From NCBI GenBank assembly GCA_963724015.1, contig CAVRTM010000011.1, forward strand, positions 121,127 through 185,126: DNA of 64,000 bases, given 5' to 3'. The stretch is from CAVRTM01 sp963724015 (GTDB taxonomy: Bacteria > Actinomycetota > Actinomycetes > Actinomycetales > Dermatophilaceae). Numbering within the stretch: position 1 is the stretch's first letter; every line of letters starts with the position of its first letter. Position numbers and translations under genes: made by a program. Of this stretch, positions 49,568 through 57,148 are shown in pieces. The notes beneath the pieces are model-generated. The model saw only the letters and a program-made list of their open reading frames with translations. It did not search any database and was not told the DNA's origin.

Positions 49568-50070
49568 CGGCGTTGCGAAGGTGGATGCAGCGGGGCCAGA
49601 CCGGGATGGCCGCGACCCTGGCCCCTGGCCCGGACCGCGAGCGCGGCCAGATCAGCATCCTCATTCTCGGGTTCACCGCGGTGGCGTTGATGCTCGTGGT
49701 GGGTGGCGTGGACGTCACCGCCGTGCAGCTGGCACGTGCCCGTCTGCTCGATGCGGCCGACGGTGCCGCGCTGGACGCGGCCGACTCCCTGGACGAGCCC
49801 GGCGCGTACGGCCGTGGCTTCGACGATGCCGTTCGCCTGACGGACGCCACCGTGCAGCGGGCCGCTGCCGGGTACCTCGCAGCTCAACCGAAGCCGACTG
49901 GCGTGTCGTCGTGGGAGCTGATCGCCGGCACCGGTGCGCCAGACGGGCAGACCGCGGTCGTGCGGCTGCAGGGTCAGGCCACCATCCCGGTGCTGGCCTC
50001 CGTGGTCGAGGCCTTCGGTGGGTCGGTGACCATCACCGTGGAGTCCCGTGCGCGGGCCGGCCTGCAGTGA
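49564..50070 (+). CDS. tadG: TadG-like Rv3654c-type pilus protein
   Basis: This is a 168-residue protein. A basic start (RRWMQRGQTGMAATLA) leads to a processing-like site (DRERGQISILILGFTAVALM) and one helix. VDVTAVQLARARLLDAADGA and AALDAADSLDEPGAYGRGFD form the helical 'TadG-like' region; a beta tail ends TITVESRARAGLQ. It corresponds to Rv3654c in mycobacteria, a short TadG-like protein lacking the von Willebrand domain. It is the last gene of the tad operon; the IS island begins right after it. Confidence 0.82.
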   Translation: MTALRRWMQRGQTGMAATLAPGPDRERGQISILILGFTAVALMLVVGGVDVTAVQLARARLLDAADGAALDAADSLDEPGAYGRGFDDAVRLTDATVQRAAAGYLAAQPKPTGVSSWELIAGTGAPDGQTAVVRLQGQATIPVLASVVEAFGGSVTITVESRARAGLQ

Positions 50071-50232
50071 CCGACCAGGCGGTTGTCGGCGCCAACTGAG
50101 GGCGCACTGCGGCGGGATCGATCACGTCGGTGTGTCCCTGCCGGCTGGTCGACCGGCGGGTAGCGACCCCAGCTGAGCGCACCGCCTGTCTCGGGGTGGT
50201 GCCCGCGTCAGGGGATTGCCTGTCCTGTCCGC

Positions 50233-50390
50233 TCAGGCGGCGGTGTGGCGGTGGTCGGTGGGGTGGGTGAGGTATTGCTGGCCGATGCCGTTGGTCCAGG
50301 TGGCGGTGCCGGTGGGGGTCATGGTCAGGGTCCAGCCGCCGTGGTGTTTGAGGCGGTGGTGAGGTTGACCCCGTTCGGTGGGCATCCTGA
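50233..50390 (-). pseudogene. C-terminal remnant of a DUF222/HNH (13E12-type) protein
   Basis: The minus strand reads RLKHHGGWTLTMTPTGTATW and TDHRHTAA to a TGA at 50233. This is the usual tail of DUF222 HNH proteins, where HHRLKHHGGW contains the HNH His residues. It is cut off upstream by the IS3 end at 50400. The family is multi-copy and often associated with mobile DNA. A mirrored, damaged copy lies at about 63663-63805. Confidence 0.7.
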
Positions 50391-50399
50391 TCGTCAGGC

Positions 50400-50416
50400 T
50401 GAAGCGCCCCAGGTTT
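50400..50416 (+). repeat. IS3-type terminal inverted repeat (copy A)
   Basis: TGAAGCGCCCCAGGTTT at 50400-50416 has the TG...CCCC form of IS3-family ends. The reverse complement stands at 53793-53809, and the same pair recurs at 60298-60314 and 63644-63660. It directly follows the IS3 transposase remnant. Confidence 0.7.
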
Positions 50417-50425
50417 CTGCCGTTC

Positions 50426-50656
50426 CTATACGGGGTGCGGCTCTCGGTTGAGAGCAGCGTAGTGGGCTTGCTCGTACTCGACCGGTGGGACGTTGCCCAG
50501 GGTCGAGTGCAGGCGTCGGTTGTTGTACCAGTCGACCCAGCCGGCGGTGGCGTACTCGACGTCGGCGATGGTCTTGTAGGGGCCGTCGTGGAAGACCGTG
50601 GTGCGGATGCACTCGGCCTTGTAGAGCCCGTTGATCGACTCCATCAGGGCGTTGAT
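50426..50656 (-). pseudogene. IS3-family transposase OrfB, C-terminal fragment (left arm)
   Basis: About 75 residues of the DDE integrase core remain: NALMESINGLYKAECIRTTV, YATAGWVDWYNNRRLHSTLG and NVPPVEYEQAHYAALNREPH. The conserved last Glu region and the C-terminus are intact, but everything upstream is missing, cut at the IS110 boundary (GCTCCTAT, 50657). No orfA is found. It is inactive. The right-arm equivalent is at 63403-63633. Confidence 0.88.
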
Positions 50657-51845
50657 GCTCCTATATCCGTCAAGCGGCGGTGGGACGTGGTTGGCGGAGC
50701 GTCCGCAGGGGGCGCATCGGGGCCCAGATCTCGCGGGCGAGGAGCGCTTGAGGCAGCGGATGATCTCGGCTTTGGTCTTGCCTTCGGCGGTGCGGCGGGC
50801 GACGTAGGCGCATGGTGGGTTGGTGGAAGCGCATCCGGACGATGACGACGCGGTAGAGCGCGGCGTTGGCTTGGCGGTGGCCGCCGCGGTTGAGCCGGTG
50901 GCGGGTGGTCATGCCGGAGGAGGCGGGGATCGGGGCGACGCCGCAGAGCTTGGCGAACGCGGCTTCGGAGCGGACCCGGTCGGGGTTGTCGCCGGCGACG
51001 ATGAGCATCTCGGCGGCGGTGTCGGGGCCGATGCCGAACGCTGCGGCAGGTCGGGCGCTGCGGTCGCGGTGAGCTCGGTCGAGGACGCTTGTCGTGGCCG
51101 GCGATCTCGGCGTCGAGGTCGAGCCAGCGGCGGGCGAGCGCGCGCAGCGTGTGCTTGGCGCGGCGGTGATCGGGTCGACCGGGCCGGGGCGCAGGGCGGC
51201 GCAGCGGTCGATCAGCGCCATCTTGGTCAGCGGGCTGGAGCTGTTCGCGCAGCTCGGGCGGGGCGTTCACGAGCACTGCTTGAGGGTGATCATCGCCGAC
51301 GTGCGGGCCTTGACGGCGATGTCTTTGGCGATCTTGATCTGGCGGATCATCTCCACGGCGCCGTCGGCGGTCTTCGGGATGGCGGTGGCATGGCCGGCCA
51401 GCACGGCCCGGGCGGCGTTCTCGGCGTCGAGGGTGTCGGACTTGCCGCGCAGCCGGCGGTCGCGTCGGTCGGTCCGCGTCGACCTCGACGACGCCGATGT
51501 CCGCGGCGGCGGACAGCGGTGGTCAGCCCGGCGCCGTAGGAGCCGGTGCCCTCGATCGCGAACGTCAGCTTCCCGCCGAGGCTCACCGCCCAGTCCAGCA
51601 GCTGCTCGTAGCCGCCGGAGTCGGCGGCGAAGGAGCGGCGTGCCAGGACGGCGCCGAGGTCGTCGAGGGCGACCGCGACGTGGACGTACTTGTGGGTGTC
51701 GACGCCGATGACGACTCGACGGTGCGCGGCGACGGGGGTCATGCTGGTCATTGCGAACTCCAACCGGTAGGGCGGGGCGAGGACGCGACGCTGGCCGGTC
51801 GGGTGGACGGGACTGTGACGAGACCTGGTGAGATCAGGCTCCTAT
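50657..51845 (-). mobile_element. IS110-family element, left arm
   Basis: The element of about 1.18 kb is bracketed by the 8-bp direct repeat GCTCCTAT (50657-50664 and 51838-51845). This is the kind of short core repeat that IS110 elements leave, since they lack terminal inverted repeats. Only six bases lie between the transposase stop and one border, while about 87 bases precede the start codon, so any guide (bridge) RNA would have to come from that end. Just outside lies a palindrome, cgcccggccgggcg, around 51847-51860. Confidence 0.75.
50670..51751 (-). pseudogene. IS110-family transposase (DEDD recombinase), frameshifted
   Basis: The N-terminal RuvC-like domain is clear (VAAHRRVVIGVDTHKYVHVA with the first catalytic Asp; LTFAIEGTGSYGAGLTTAV). 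After several frame changes between 51540 and 51060 the C-terminal Tnp_2 domain reads LCGVAPIPASSGMTTRHRLN with the Ser nucleophile, and RGGHRQANAALYRVVIVRMR. Full length would be about 355 residues. Frame changes at 51520, 51230 and 51060 leave it broken as given, though sequencing error could account for them. Confidence 0.85.
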
Positions 51846-52024
51846 GAGGTCACGCCCGCCCGGCCGGGCGTGACAGATTGTCTGTGTAAGTGCGTGACCT
51901 TGAGTCTGGGCCGTGTGGACGGTTCGGAAGGGACACGTGATGAGCGGAGCCGCACGAGCGGACCGAGTCGGCCAACGCCCGTAACGGCACGACGCCCAAG
52001 CGGCTCGCTACCGAGGCCGGGGCG

Positions 52025-52486
52025 GCCGATCACCCGCACGCCGTCGAACCGGCCGCGGTCGTCGATCAGGACCCGCTTGCCCTCGGCCAGGACCGCGTCG
52101 TTGGCGGTGTTCCACGACGACCGCCGAGGCCTTCGGCGACGCGGGCCACGGTCAGGTGCTGGCACACGATGCCTCCAACGCCCACCGCAGCCCGCGGCGC
52201 GACAGCTTCGCCCGCGGCTCGGCGGCCGGGCTGGTGTCTTGGCGCCACACGTGCCCGCAGCCGGTGCAGCGGTAGCGGCGGACCGTGACCAACAGCGTCG
52301 TCGGTCGCCACCCGAACGGCTCGTGCGCCAGCCGCCGGGTCACGGTGTCCCGCGGCGACGCCCTCGCATCCGCAGCGGCGGCACCAGTCGTCGGGCTCGA
52401 CGACCCGGCACGCCAGCACCGCGCGATCAGGCTCCAGCCGCTGGCCCGGTCACTTCGAGACCGAGCTCGTCCAGCCGGCAGAACAT
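52025..52486 (-). pseudogene. ISL3-family transposase, N-terminal fragment (left arm)
   Basis: About 150 residues remain. The zinc-finger region reads AVLACRVVEPDDWCRRCGCE and YRCTGCGHVWRQDTSPAAEP (C-x2-C pairs), then AKLSRRGLRWAL, CQHLTVARVAEGL and VLIDDRGRFDGVRVIG. The match stops at VIG, where the DDE domain should begin with VDEHVW; unrelated sequence follows to the IS110 border. Frame changes near 52370, 52165 and 52125 are also present. It is inactive. Confidence 0.8.
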
Positions 52487-52565
52487 GGTCAGGTCAGGGC
52501 GAAGCGAAGGTAGCGTCAGGCACGTCGAGGTCTTCCGGATGGGCAGTGTGAGAACTTCCATCATC

Positions 52566-52736
52566 GGGAGACCTCGACCCCTACCCGGCGTATTACCACC
52601 CGGAGATCTTCATTGCTGACGACCAGGTCATCGCGTGGGCCAAGAAGCACCACGTTCTCGAAAGCGCAACGTGGTCGAAATCATGAAGTGGATGCGGCGC
52701 TTCGCCGAGTGGCAGCAGGTCCCATCCCCGTCGTGA
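52566..52736 (+). pseudogene. C-terminal fragment of an unrecognised plus-strand gene
   Basis: Reading the plus strand gives LDPYPAYYHPEIFIADDQVI and AWAKKHHVLE; after removing one base near 52668 it continues RNVVEIMKWMRRFAEWQQVP and ends SPS at a TGA (52734-52736). It is a coherent, charged, helical end of a protein whose front was lost at the ISL3 boundary. I do not recognise the family. The frame repair by one extra base matches the error pattern of the rest of the window. Confidence 0.45.
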
Positions 52737-52955
52737 CGAGGCGGCTGTCACCCCACCACCCTGGGCCGGACGTGACGTGCGCGTTCAGCACCACGGGGAC
52801 GGGGTGATGGCAACGGACCTCGTCGTCCGAGCCGATGCCATCACTATCGTCATCCCGCGCGCCTGCTCCCGTTCGTCGCAAACGTGACCTCGCCTCAGCG
52901 CGGTGATCGGAGCCTGAGCGAAGACACGGTTACGCGGGTAGGACGAGATGCCAAA
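52737..52955. other. Non-coding stretch between gene fragments
   Basis: I see no gene, terminator or repeat of note here beyond its counterpart in the right arm (about 61137-61375). Confidence 0.4.
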
Positions 52956-53162
52956 TTAGGCCTGCAGGTGGCGGCGCAGATGGGAGTGAACGGCAGCCAC
53001 AAACGCCTGTGGGTCCTCGGACGGATGGCCCGGGACCTCGAGCGAGGTCACTGTCTGACCCTCCTGAGCCTTCACGCCCGTCTTAGCAGCTTCGGACTCC
53101 GGTTGCACGGCGAACCCGAGCACGTTGCCATGCGCATCGTGCAGGATGTCAACTGTCGCCAT
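52956..53162 (-). CDS. Small protein of unknown function (cargo gene 4)
   Basis: This 68-residue protein reads ATVDILHDAHGNVLGFAVQP, GVKAQEGQTVTSLEVPGHPS and DPQAFVAAVHSHLRRHLQA, a small soluble alpha/beta protein with no signal peptide or known motif. The ribosome binding site AGGAGG, eight bases before the ATG, is excellent, so it is certainly meant to be translated. It follows the 88-residue gene by 12 bp. Base composition is visibly less GC-rich than the chromosome around it, which suggests transfer. The right-arm copy (60934-61136) carries an early stop. Confidence 0.72.
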   Translation of the reverse strand: MATVDILHDAHGNVLGFAVQPESEAAKTGVKAQEGQTVTSLEVPGHPSEDPQAFVAAVHSHLRRHLQA

Positions 53163-53174
53163 TATCGGTTCCTC

Positions 53175-53441
53175 CTAGAATCGGCTAGGTGCCACGATGA
53201 CCGTAGGCTGGTAATAGACGTAGTCGGACCCATTGTTGCGCAGGTGGGTCCACAGGGTGCCCGGAGTTGACCACTCCTCGACGATCTGGATCGAGCCTCC
53301 GCCAGTGGACCAGTCCGTAGGGGTGATGCTCATGCGTGACCAGTGCTCACCGTCGAAGATCCAGGTGAACCATCGCCACTCTTCCTGTCCAGGAGCTAAC
53401 GCGATGGCTCCCCACTCATTGTAATCCACTTCCACACTCAT
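53175..53441 (-). CDS. Small Trp-rich beta protein of unknown function (cargo gene 3)
   Basis: This 88-residue protein has alternating hydrophobic strands and eight Trp: VEVDYNEWGAIALAPGQEEW, WFTWIFDGEHWSRMSITPTD, IQIVEEWSTPGTLWTHLRNN and DYVYYQPTVIVAPSRF. The pattern suggests a compact beta-sandwich, possibly a lectin-like or adhesive module, but I cannot place it in a family. AAAGGAAG before the ATG is a good ribosome binding site. Its ATG overlaps the stop of the preceding small secreted-protein gene (ATGA), so the two are coupled. Confidence 0.72.
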   Translation of the reverse strand: MSVEVDYNEWGAIALAPGQEEWRWFTWIFDGEHWSRMSITPTDWSTGGGSIQIVEEWSTPGTLWTHLRNNGSDYVYYQPTVIVAPSRF

Positions 53442-53696
53442 GGATCTGCTTCCTTTCGCTGGCTTGGGGTGTAAACCCCGGTCCTACTCTCGATTGGACG
53501 AGCATTGCGGGCGTGTGTCACCACAACGTCACCGTTGTTCTCGGGGTGCCCGATTGTCCATAAGGTCAGATCGTCGTGACATCGACCAGCAAGGTCACCC
53601 GAGCGGGTCATGACGCCGCTGCCGAGGGCGATCTGGCAGCGCGACCGCGAGGGCAACCCCGGCCATCGCCAGGACCTGAACCACCAGTCTTGGCAT
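53438..53696 (-). CDS. Small putative secreted protein (cargo gene 2); one frameshift
   Basis: The ATG at 53696 begins a signal-peptide-like MPRLVVQVLAMAGVALAVAL. One extra base near 53637 then separates it from IALGSGVMTRSGDLAGRCHD, LTLWTIGHPENNGDVVVTHA and VYTPSQRKEADP, which ends exactly at the overlap with the 88-residue gene. Deleting that base gives an 85-residue secreted protein. The overlap and the signal-like start argue that this is a real gene and not a chance reading. Function is unknown. Confidence 0.55.
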
Positions 53697-53884
53697 GATC
53701 AGCCCCGTCTAGTTCAAGCATATCCACTACGCGATCCCTCAAGCGGAGCGCTAACCGCACAGAAGCGGCAACGCGCACAGAAGCGGCTGGCCGAACCTGG
53801 GGCGCTTCAGACCGCTTAAGGTTGGGGGTCTAAGCAAGGGCATCTCATCCGAGCGGCACGAAGAGCGTCCAGTGACATTCCCTT
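53697..53884. other. Spacer between cargo gene 2 and the C1 peptidase, with IS3-like end
   Basis: This spacer contains the inverted copy of the IS3-like end (GAACCTGGGGCGCTTCA, 53793-53809), the partner of 50400-50416. Short direct repeats cgcacagaagcgg (about 53756 and 53773) lie beside it. Confidence 0.5.
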
Positions 53885-54679
53885 CTACGGCTCCAACGGT
53901 CGGTAGATCGTACGGAAGTCACTGGAGAAGTGCGCATCGAGCAAGACCGACCACGGCATGAGAAAGTAGCCCTCCATGCCCCAGTCGGTGCCCCACGAGT
54001 TGCGGCACAGGCAGTGATCGGGATGGTTCTGCAGGTAGCCGATGGCCAGGACCTCGTGGCCCTCGTTAGGGATGATGTCAGAGGGGTCCGGGGTCGGGAC
54101 GATGCCGGTGTCGCGCGCTTCCGGGGAGACGAACTGCCGGAACACAGAGAAGCCGAACGCGATGGTCTGCTTGTTCGATAGCACGCGCTTGAAGTCGTAC
54201 ACGGACCGTCGGACGCTCTTGTATGCATCGTCCAGGATCCAGTGGTCATCGTCCCACTTCGTGGAGGTACGCGGGTCCTCGGCGAACCGCGGGTCCTTTG
54301 CGTCATCGGTGTAGGGCCAGTCGTTGTCGGGAAGAACCCCGAAGCGACGGGAGGCTTTGAATCCGTCTCGTCCCATCGCCCCCTGGTCGACATCGGACGG
54401 CTGGTGCTCCAAAAAGCGCTCGAACCAGTAGATCGCCAGACGCGAGGGCGTCAGTATGCCCTGTCCGTCGACAAGTCGGTCCGCATCGATCGCTGCAGCG
54501 ACCGCATTCGCCGTGCAACTGCCAAGCTGGCCCTGATCATAGATCGGGGGCATGTACACCCCGCGGGGATCCACCTCGGGCAGAACTGGAATGGCGGTCG
54601 GGTCGGCCGGGATGTCCCTCGGGTCCGGTAAGGAAGGTCGCCATCCGAACCCGCGGTACGGGGCTTCAGTCGCGGTCAT
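53885..54679 (-). CDS. Papain-like C1 family cysteine peptidase (cargo gene 1)
   Basis: This 264-residue protein has all papain-type landmarks: oxyanion Gln49 and nucleophile Cys55 in YDQGQLGSCTANAVAAAID, His208 in NEGHEVLAIGYL, and Asn227 in CRNSWGTDWGMEGYFLMPWS. There is no signal peptide and only about 45 residues ahead of the active-site region, so no long inhibitory propeptide. It resembles bacterial cytosolic C1A-like peptidases of unknown role. It is complete and unbroken in a region where most genes are frameshifted. Base composition is lower in GC than the chromosome. The ATG at 54679 follows a TTG. Its mirrored copy at 59437-60226 is destroyed. Confidence 0.87.
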   Translation of the reverse strand: MTATEAPYRGFGWRPSLPDPRDIPADPTAIPVLPEVDPRGVYMPPIYDQGQLGSCTANAVAAAIDADRLVDGQGILTPSRLAIYWFERFLEHQPSDVDQGAMGRDGFKASRRFGVLPDNDWPYTDDAKDPRFAEDPRTSTKWDDDHWILDDAYKSVRRSVYDFKRVLSNKQTIAFGFSVFRQFVSPEARDTGIVPTPDPSDIIPNEGHEVLAIGYLQNHPDHCLCRNSWGTDWGMEGYFLMPWSVLLDAHFSSDFRTIYRPLEP

Positions 54680-54950
54680 CAATGCGCTCCAGTGCAGAGG
54701 ATGTAGGTGCCGACCAGGGGCTCAGAATTCGTCCTTGGGATGTTGGGACGGTATTGATCAGACGTCACAGGTTCGTCACCGCGCCGTCACTGCCTCGCCA
54801 AACCAGCCGGGTGGCTAGGTCAGATGCCATCAAGGGGGCACGCGAGCTGGTGAGCCGGGGCTGCGACTGCTGGGACCGTCTGTCAACGGCGGCCGAAAAC
54901 TGACCCCTTTGCGACGGTTGAAAACTTGACCCCCTGCTGGTTGGTCATGG

Positions 54951-55757
54951 TCAGTCGTCGGTCGGTGGTTGGGGACGCGGCCGAGGTCGCGGTCTTTGAG
55001 CCGGTAGCTGTCGCCTTTGAGGGCGATGACTTCGGCGTGGTGGACGAGCCGGTCGATCATGGCGGCGGCGACGACGTCGTCGCCGAAGACCTCGCCCCAG
55101 CGGCCGAACGGCTTGTTGCTGGTGACGATCAGGGAGGCCCGTTCGTAGCGGGAGGAGACGAGCTGGAAGAACAGGTTCGCGGCTTCGGGTTCGAAGGGGA
55201 TGTAGCCGACCTCGTCGATGACCAGCAGCGGGTAGCGGCCGAGGCGGACGAGCTCGTCCTGCAGCCGGCCGGCGTGGTGGGCGTCGGCGAGCCGGTCGAC
55301 CCACTCGGCGGCGGTGGCGAACAGCGACCCGGTGCCCGGCTTGGCAGGCGCGGATGGCCAGGCCGATGGCCAGGTGGGTCTTGCCGGTGCCGGGCGGGCC
55401 GAGGAAGACCACGTTGTCCTTGGCGGTGACGAAGTCCAGGGTGCCCAGGTGGGCGATGACGTCGCGTTTGAGGCCGCGGGCGTGGTCGAAGTCGAACTCC
55501 TCCAGCGACTTGCGGGCCGGGAACCGGGCGGCGCGGATGCGGCCCTCGCCGCCGTGGGACTCGCGGGCGGAGACCTCGCGTTGCAGGCAGGCGACCAGGA
55601 ACTCCTCGTGGGTCCAGGACTCGGCGCGGGCCCGCTCGGCCAGCCGGGGCACCGCCTCGCGCAGCGTCGGTGCCTTCAGCGCCCGGGTCAGGAACGCCAC
55701 CTCGGCGGTCGACGGTCCCGTGCCGGCGCCGTGCGCGGTGGCCGTCGTGGCGGCCAT
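54951..55757 (-). CDS. istB: IstB-like ATPase of IS21 (left copy); frameshifted
   Basis: This is an IS21 helper ATPase of about 265 residues. Walker A is VVFLGPPGTGKTHLAIGLAI, followed after one frame change near 55335 by LLVIDEVGYIPFEPEAANLF (Walker B), IVTSNKPFGRWGEVFGDDVV and IDRLVHHAEVIALKGDSYRL. The N-terminus ARAESWTHEEFLVACLQREV is typical. The ATG at 55757 follows closely on istA. Frame changes near 55335, 55260 and 54970 are probably sequence error, as the motifs are all intact. Confidence 0.85.
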   Translation of the reverse strand: MAATTATAHGAGTGPSTAEVAFLTRALKAPTLREAVPRLAERARAESWTHEEFLVACLQREVSARESHGGEGRIRAARFPARKSLEEFDFDHARGLKRDVIAHLGTLDFVTAKDNVVFLGPPGTGKTHLAIGLAIRACQAGHRVAVRHRRRVGRPARRRPPRRPAAGRARPPRPLPAAGHRRGRLHPLRTRSREPVLPARLLPLRTGLPDRHQQQAVRPLGRGLRRRRRRRRHDRPARPPRRSHRPQRRQLPAQRPRPRPRPQPPTDD

Positions 55758-57029
55758 CAGCGCGCACCCTGCCTCGTCGGTCGAGCGCCGAGCGCGGTGT
55801 CGTAGTCGGCCAGGCGCGCGCTGCTCGACCACGTCGCGGCTCGGCCGGCGCCGGGCGCAGCCGGCCGCCGGCGCGTTGCGGCGCAGCGCCGCGGCGGCCT
55901 GGCGTGGTCGGGGTCGGTGATGGTCTGGTGCCGGGCCCAGAACCGCTCGTGGTCGGCGACCGACCGTGCCCGTCGCAGGTCACGCGGACCGGGTCCAGGT
56001 CGGCGATGACCTCGACCCGGCGGCCGATCACCGCCGGGTGCACCGAGTAGTCGTTGGAGTCCAGCCGGACGTAGTGGTCGCGCGCCAGCCGGGTCGAGGT
56101 CCGCCACCCGATCGCCGGCGCGACCGGCGGCAGCGCCAGCATCGCGGCCCGGTCGGCGGCGATCCGGTCGGTCGGCGCGCAGCCCAGCGCCCGGCGCGTG
56201 CCGGGTGTTCGCCCGCTGCCAGCCAGCCTGCCAGCTGGGTGTTGAAGTCCGCCGGGCCGGTGAACGCCGCGGCCGGGCAGGAACGAGGGCTCCAGGTAGT
56301 CGTGGGCCCGCTCGACCAGGCCCTTGGCCTCCGGGTCGCGCGGCCGGCACGATGCACCTCGATGCCCAGCGTGCCGCGGAACGCCTGGCAGTCGTCGGTG
56401 AGCTTCGGCCTGCCCGCCCCGCCAGCGGCCGACCGCGCCCTCGCCGTCCCAGACCAGCACCCGCGGCACCGCGCCCAGCGCGCTGCAGCAGCTGCCACAA
56501 GCCCGGCGAACAGGTCCGCCGCCTGCCGGGACGGGATCAGCACCGCCGACAGCCACCGCGAGTAGCCCGCGACCATCGTCAGCACCGGCAGGCGTCGGCC
56601 GGACCTGCCCGAACCCGACCGGCAGCTCGATCGGCGGGAACCACAGATCGCACTGCGCCGATCTCGCCCGGCCACATAGCTCGTCCGCGACGCCGGATCC
56701 GGCGGCAGATACACCGGCCGCAGCTCCGCGACCCGGTCCTTGCAGCACCGTCATCGACCGCGTCCAGCCGATCCGCTCGGCGATCACCGTCGCCGGCATC
56801 GTCGGATCGCCTGCAGCAGCTCCCGGATCCGCGGCTCGACCGCGTCCACGACCGACCCCTGCGCCGGCCGCTCATACTTCGGCGGCCCGTCGCCGGCCAA
56901 CGCCGCCCGCACCGTGTTCCGCGAGACCCCCAGCAGCCGCGCGATCGCCTTGATCGGCATCCCCTCCGCCCGATGCAGCCGGCGGATCTCCGCCCAGTCC
57001 TCCACGTCGATCACCCTCCACAGGGTCAC
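55758..57029 (-). pseudogene. istA: IstA-like transposase of IS21 (left copy); frameshifted
   Basis: IstA starts MTLWRVIDVEDWAEIRRLHR and has a clear HTH (GMPIKAIARLLGVSRNTVRA). The DDE domain appears in pieces: QCDLWFPPIELPVGFGQ-type strand, VLTMVAGYSRWLSAVLIPSR, KLTDDCQAFRGTLGIEVHRA and the C-terminal IGRRVEVIADLDPVRV. At least five frame changes break it between 56800 and 55800. About 420 residues would result. Whether real or error, it is not readable as given. Confidence 0.82.
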
Positions 57030-57148
57030 GCAGGGGGTCCGTTTTCACCCGTCGATCAGGGGTCAGTTTTCACCCGCCGTCGACACCGTCGTTGTCGGCG
57101 GCGGGTGAAAACTCGACCCGTAAACGACGTTGAAAACGGACCCCCTGC

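Larger units (their letters stand above)
50121..57085 (+). repeat. Left arm of a large imperfect palindrome
   Basis: Read outward from 57085 on the minus strand, this arm matches the plus strand from 57093 to 64000 in content and order: IS21, spacer, C1 peptidase, three tiny genes, ISL3 remnant, IS110, IS3 remnant, DUF222 remnant. The last window bases gacgtgat pair with 50121-50128 (atcacgtc). Arms are about 6.9 kb. Differences include many small indels plus third-codon substitutions in the IS genes. Confidence 0.9.
54881..57085 (-). mobile_element. IS21-family element, left copy
   Basis: The element is bounded by TGTCAACGGCGGCCGAAAAC (54881) and the inverted TGTCGACGGCGGGTGAAAAC (reading in from 57085), about 2.2 kb. 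Multiple internal repeats of the GAAAAC...GACCCC type lie near each end, as in IS21. It encodes istA and istB in tandem on the minus strand. It stands head to head with a second IS21 seven bases away. Confidence 0.85.

Noticed and set aside
50100..50232. A terminator or attachment site at the end of the tad operon
   Set aside because: No convincing stem-loop or duplicated att-like core was seen; only the mirror similarity to the window end stands out.
53438..53656. A 72-residue protein starting at 53656 without a signal peptide
   Set aside because: The better reading starts at 53696 with a signal-like segment and one frame repair; the shorter start has no ribosome binding site.
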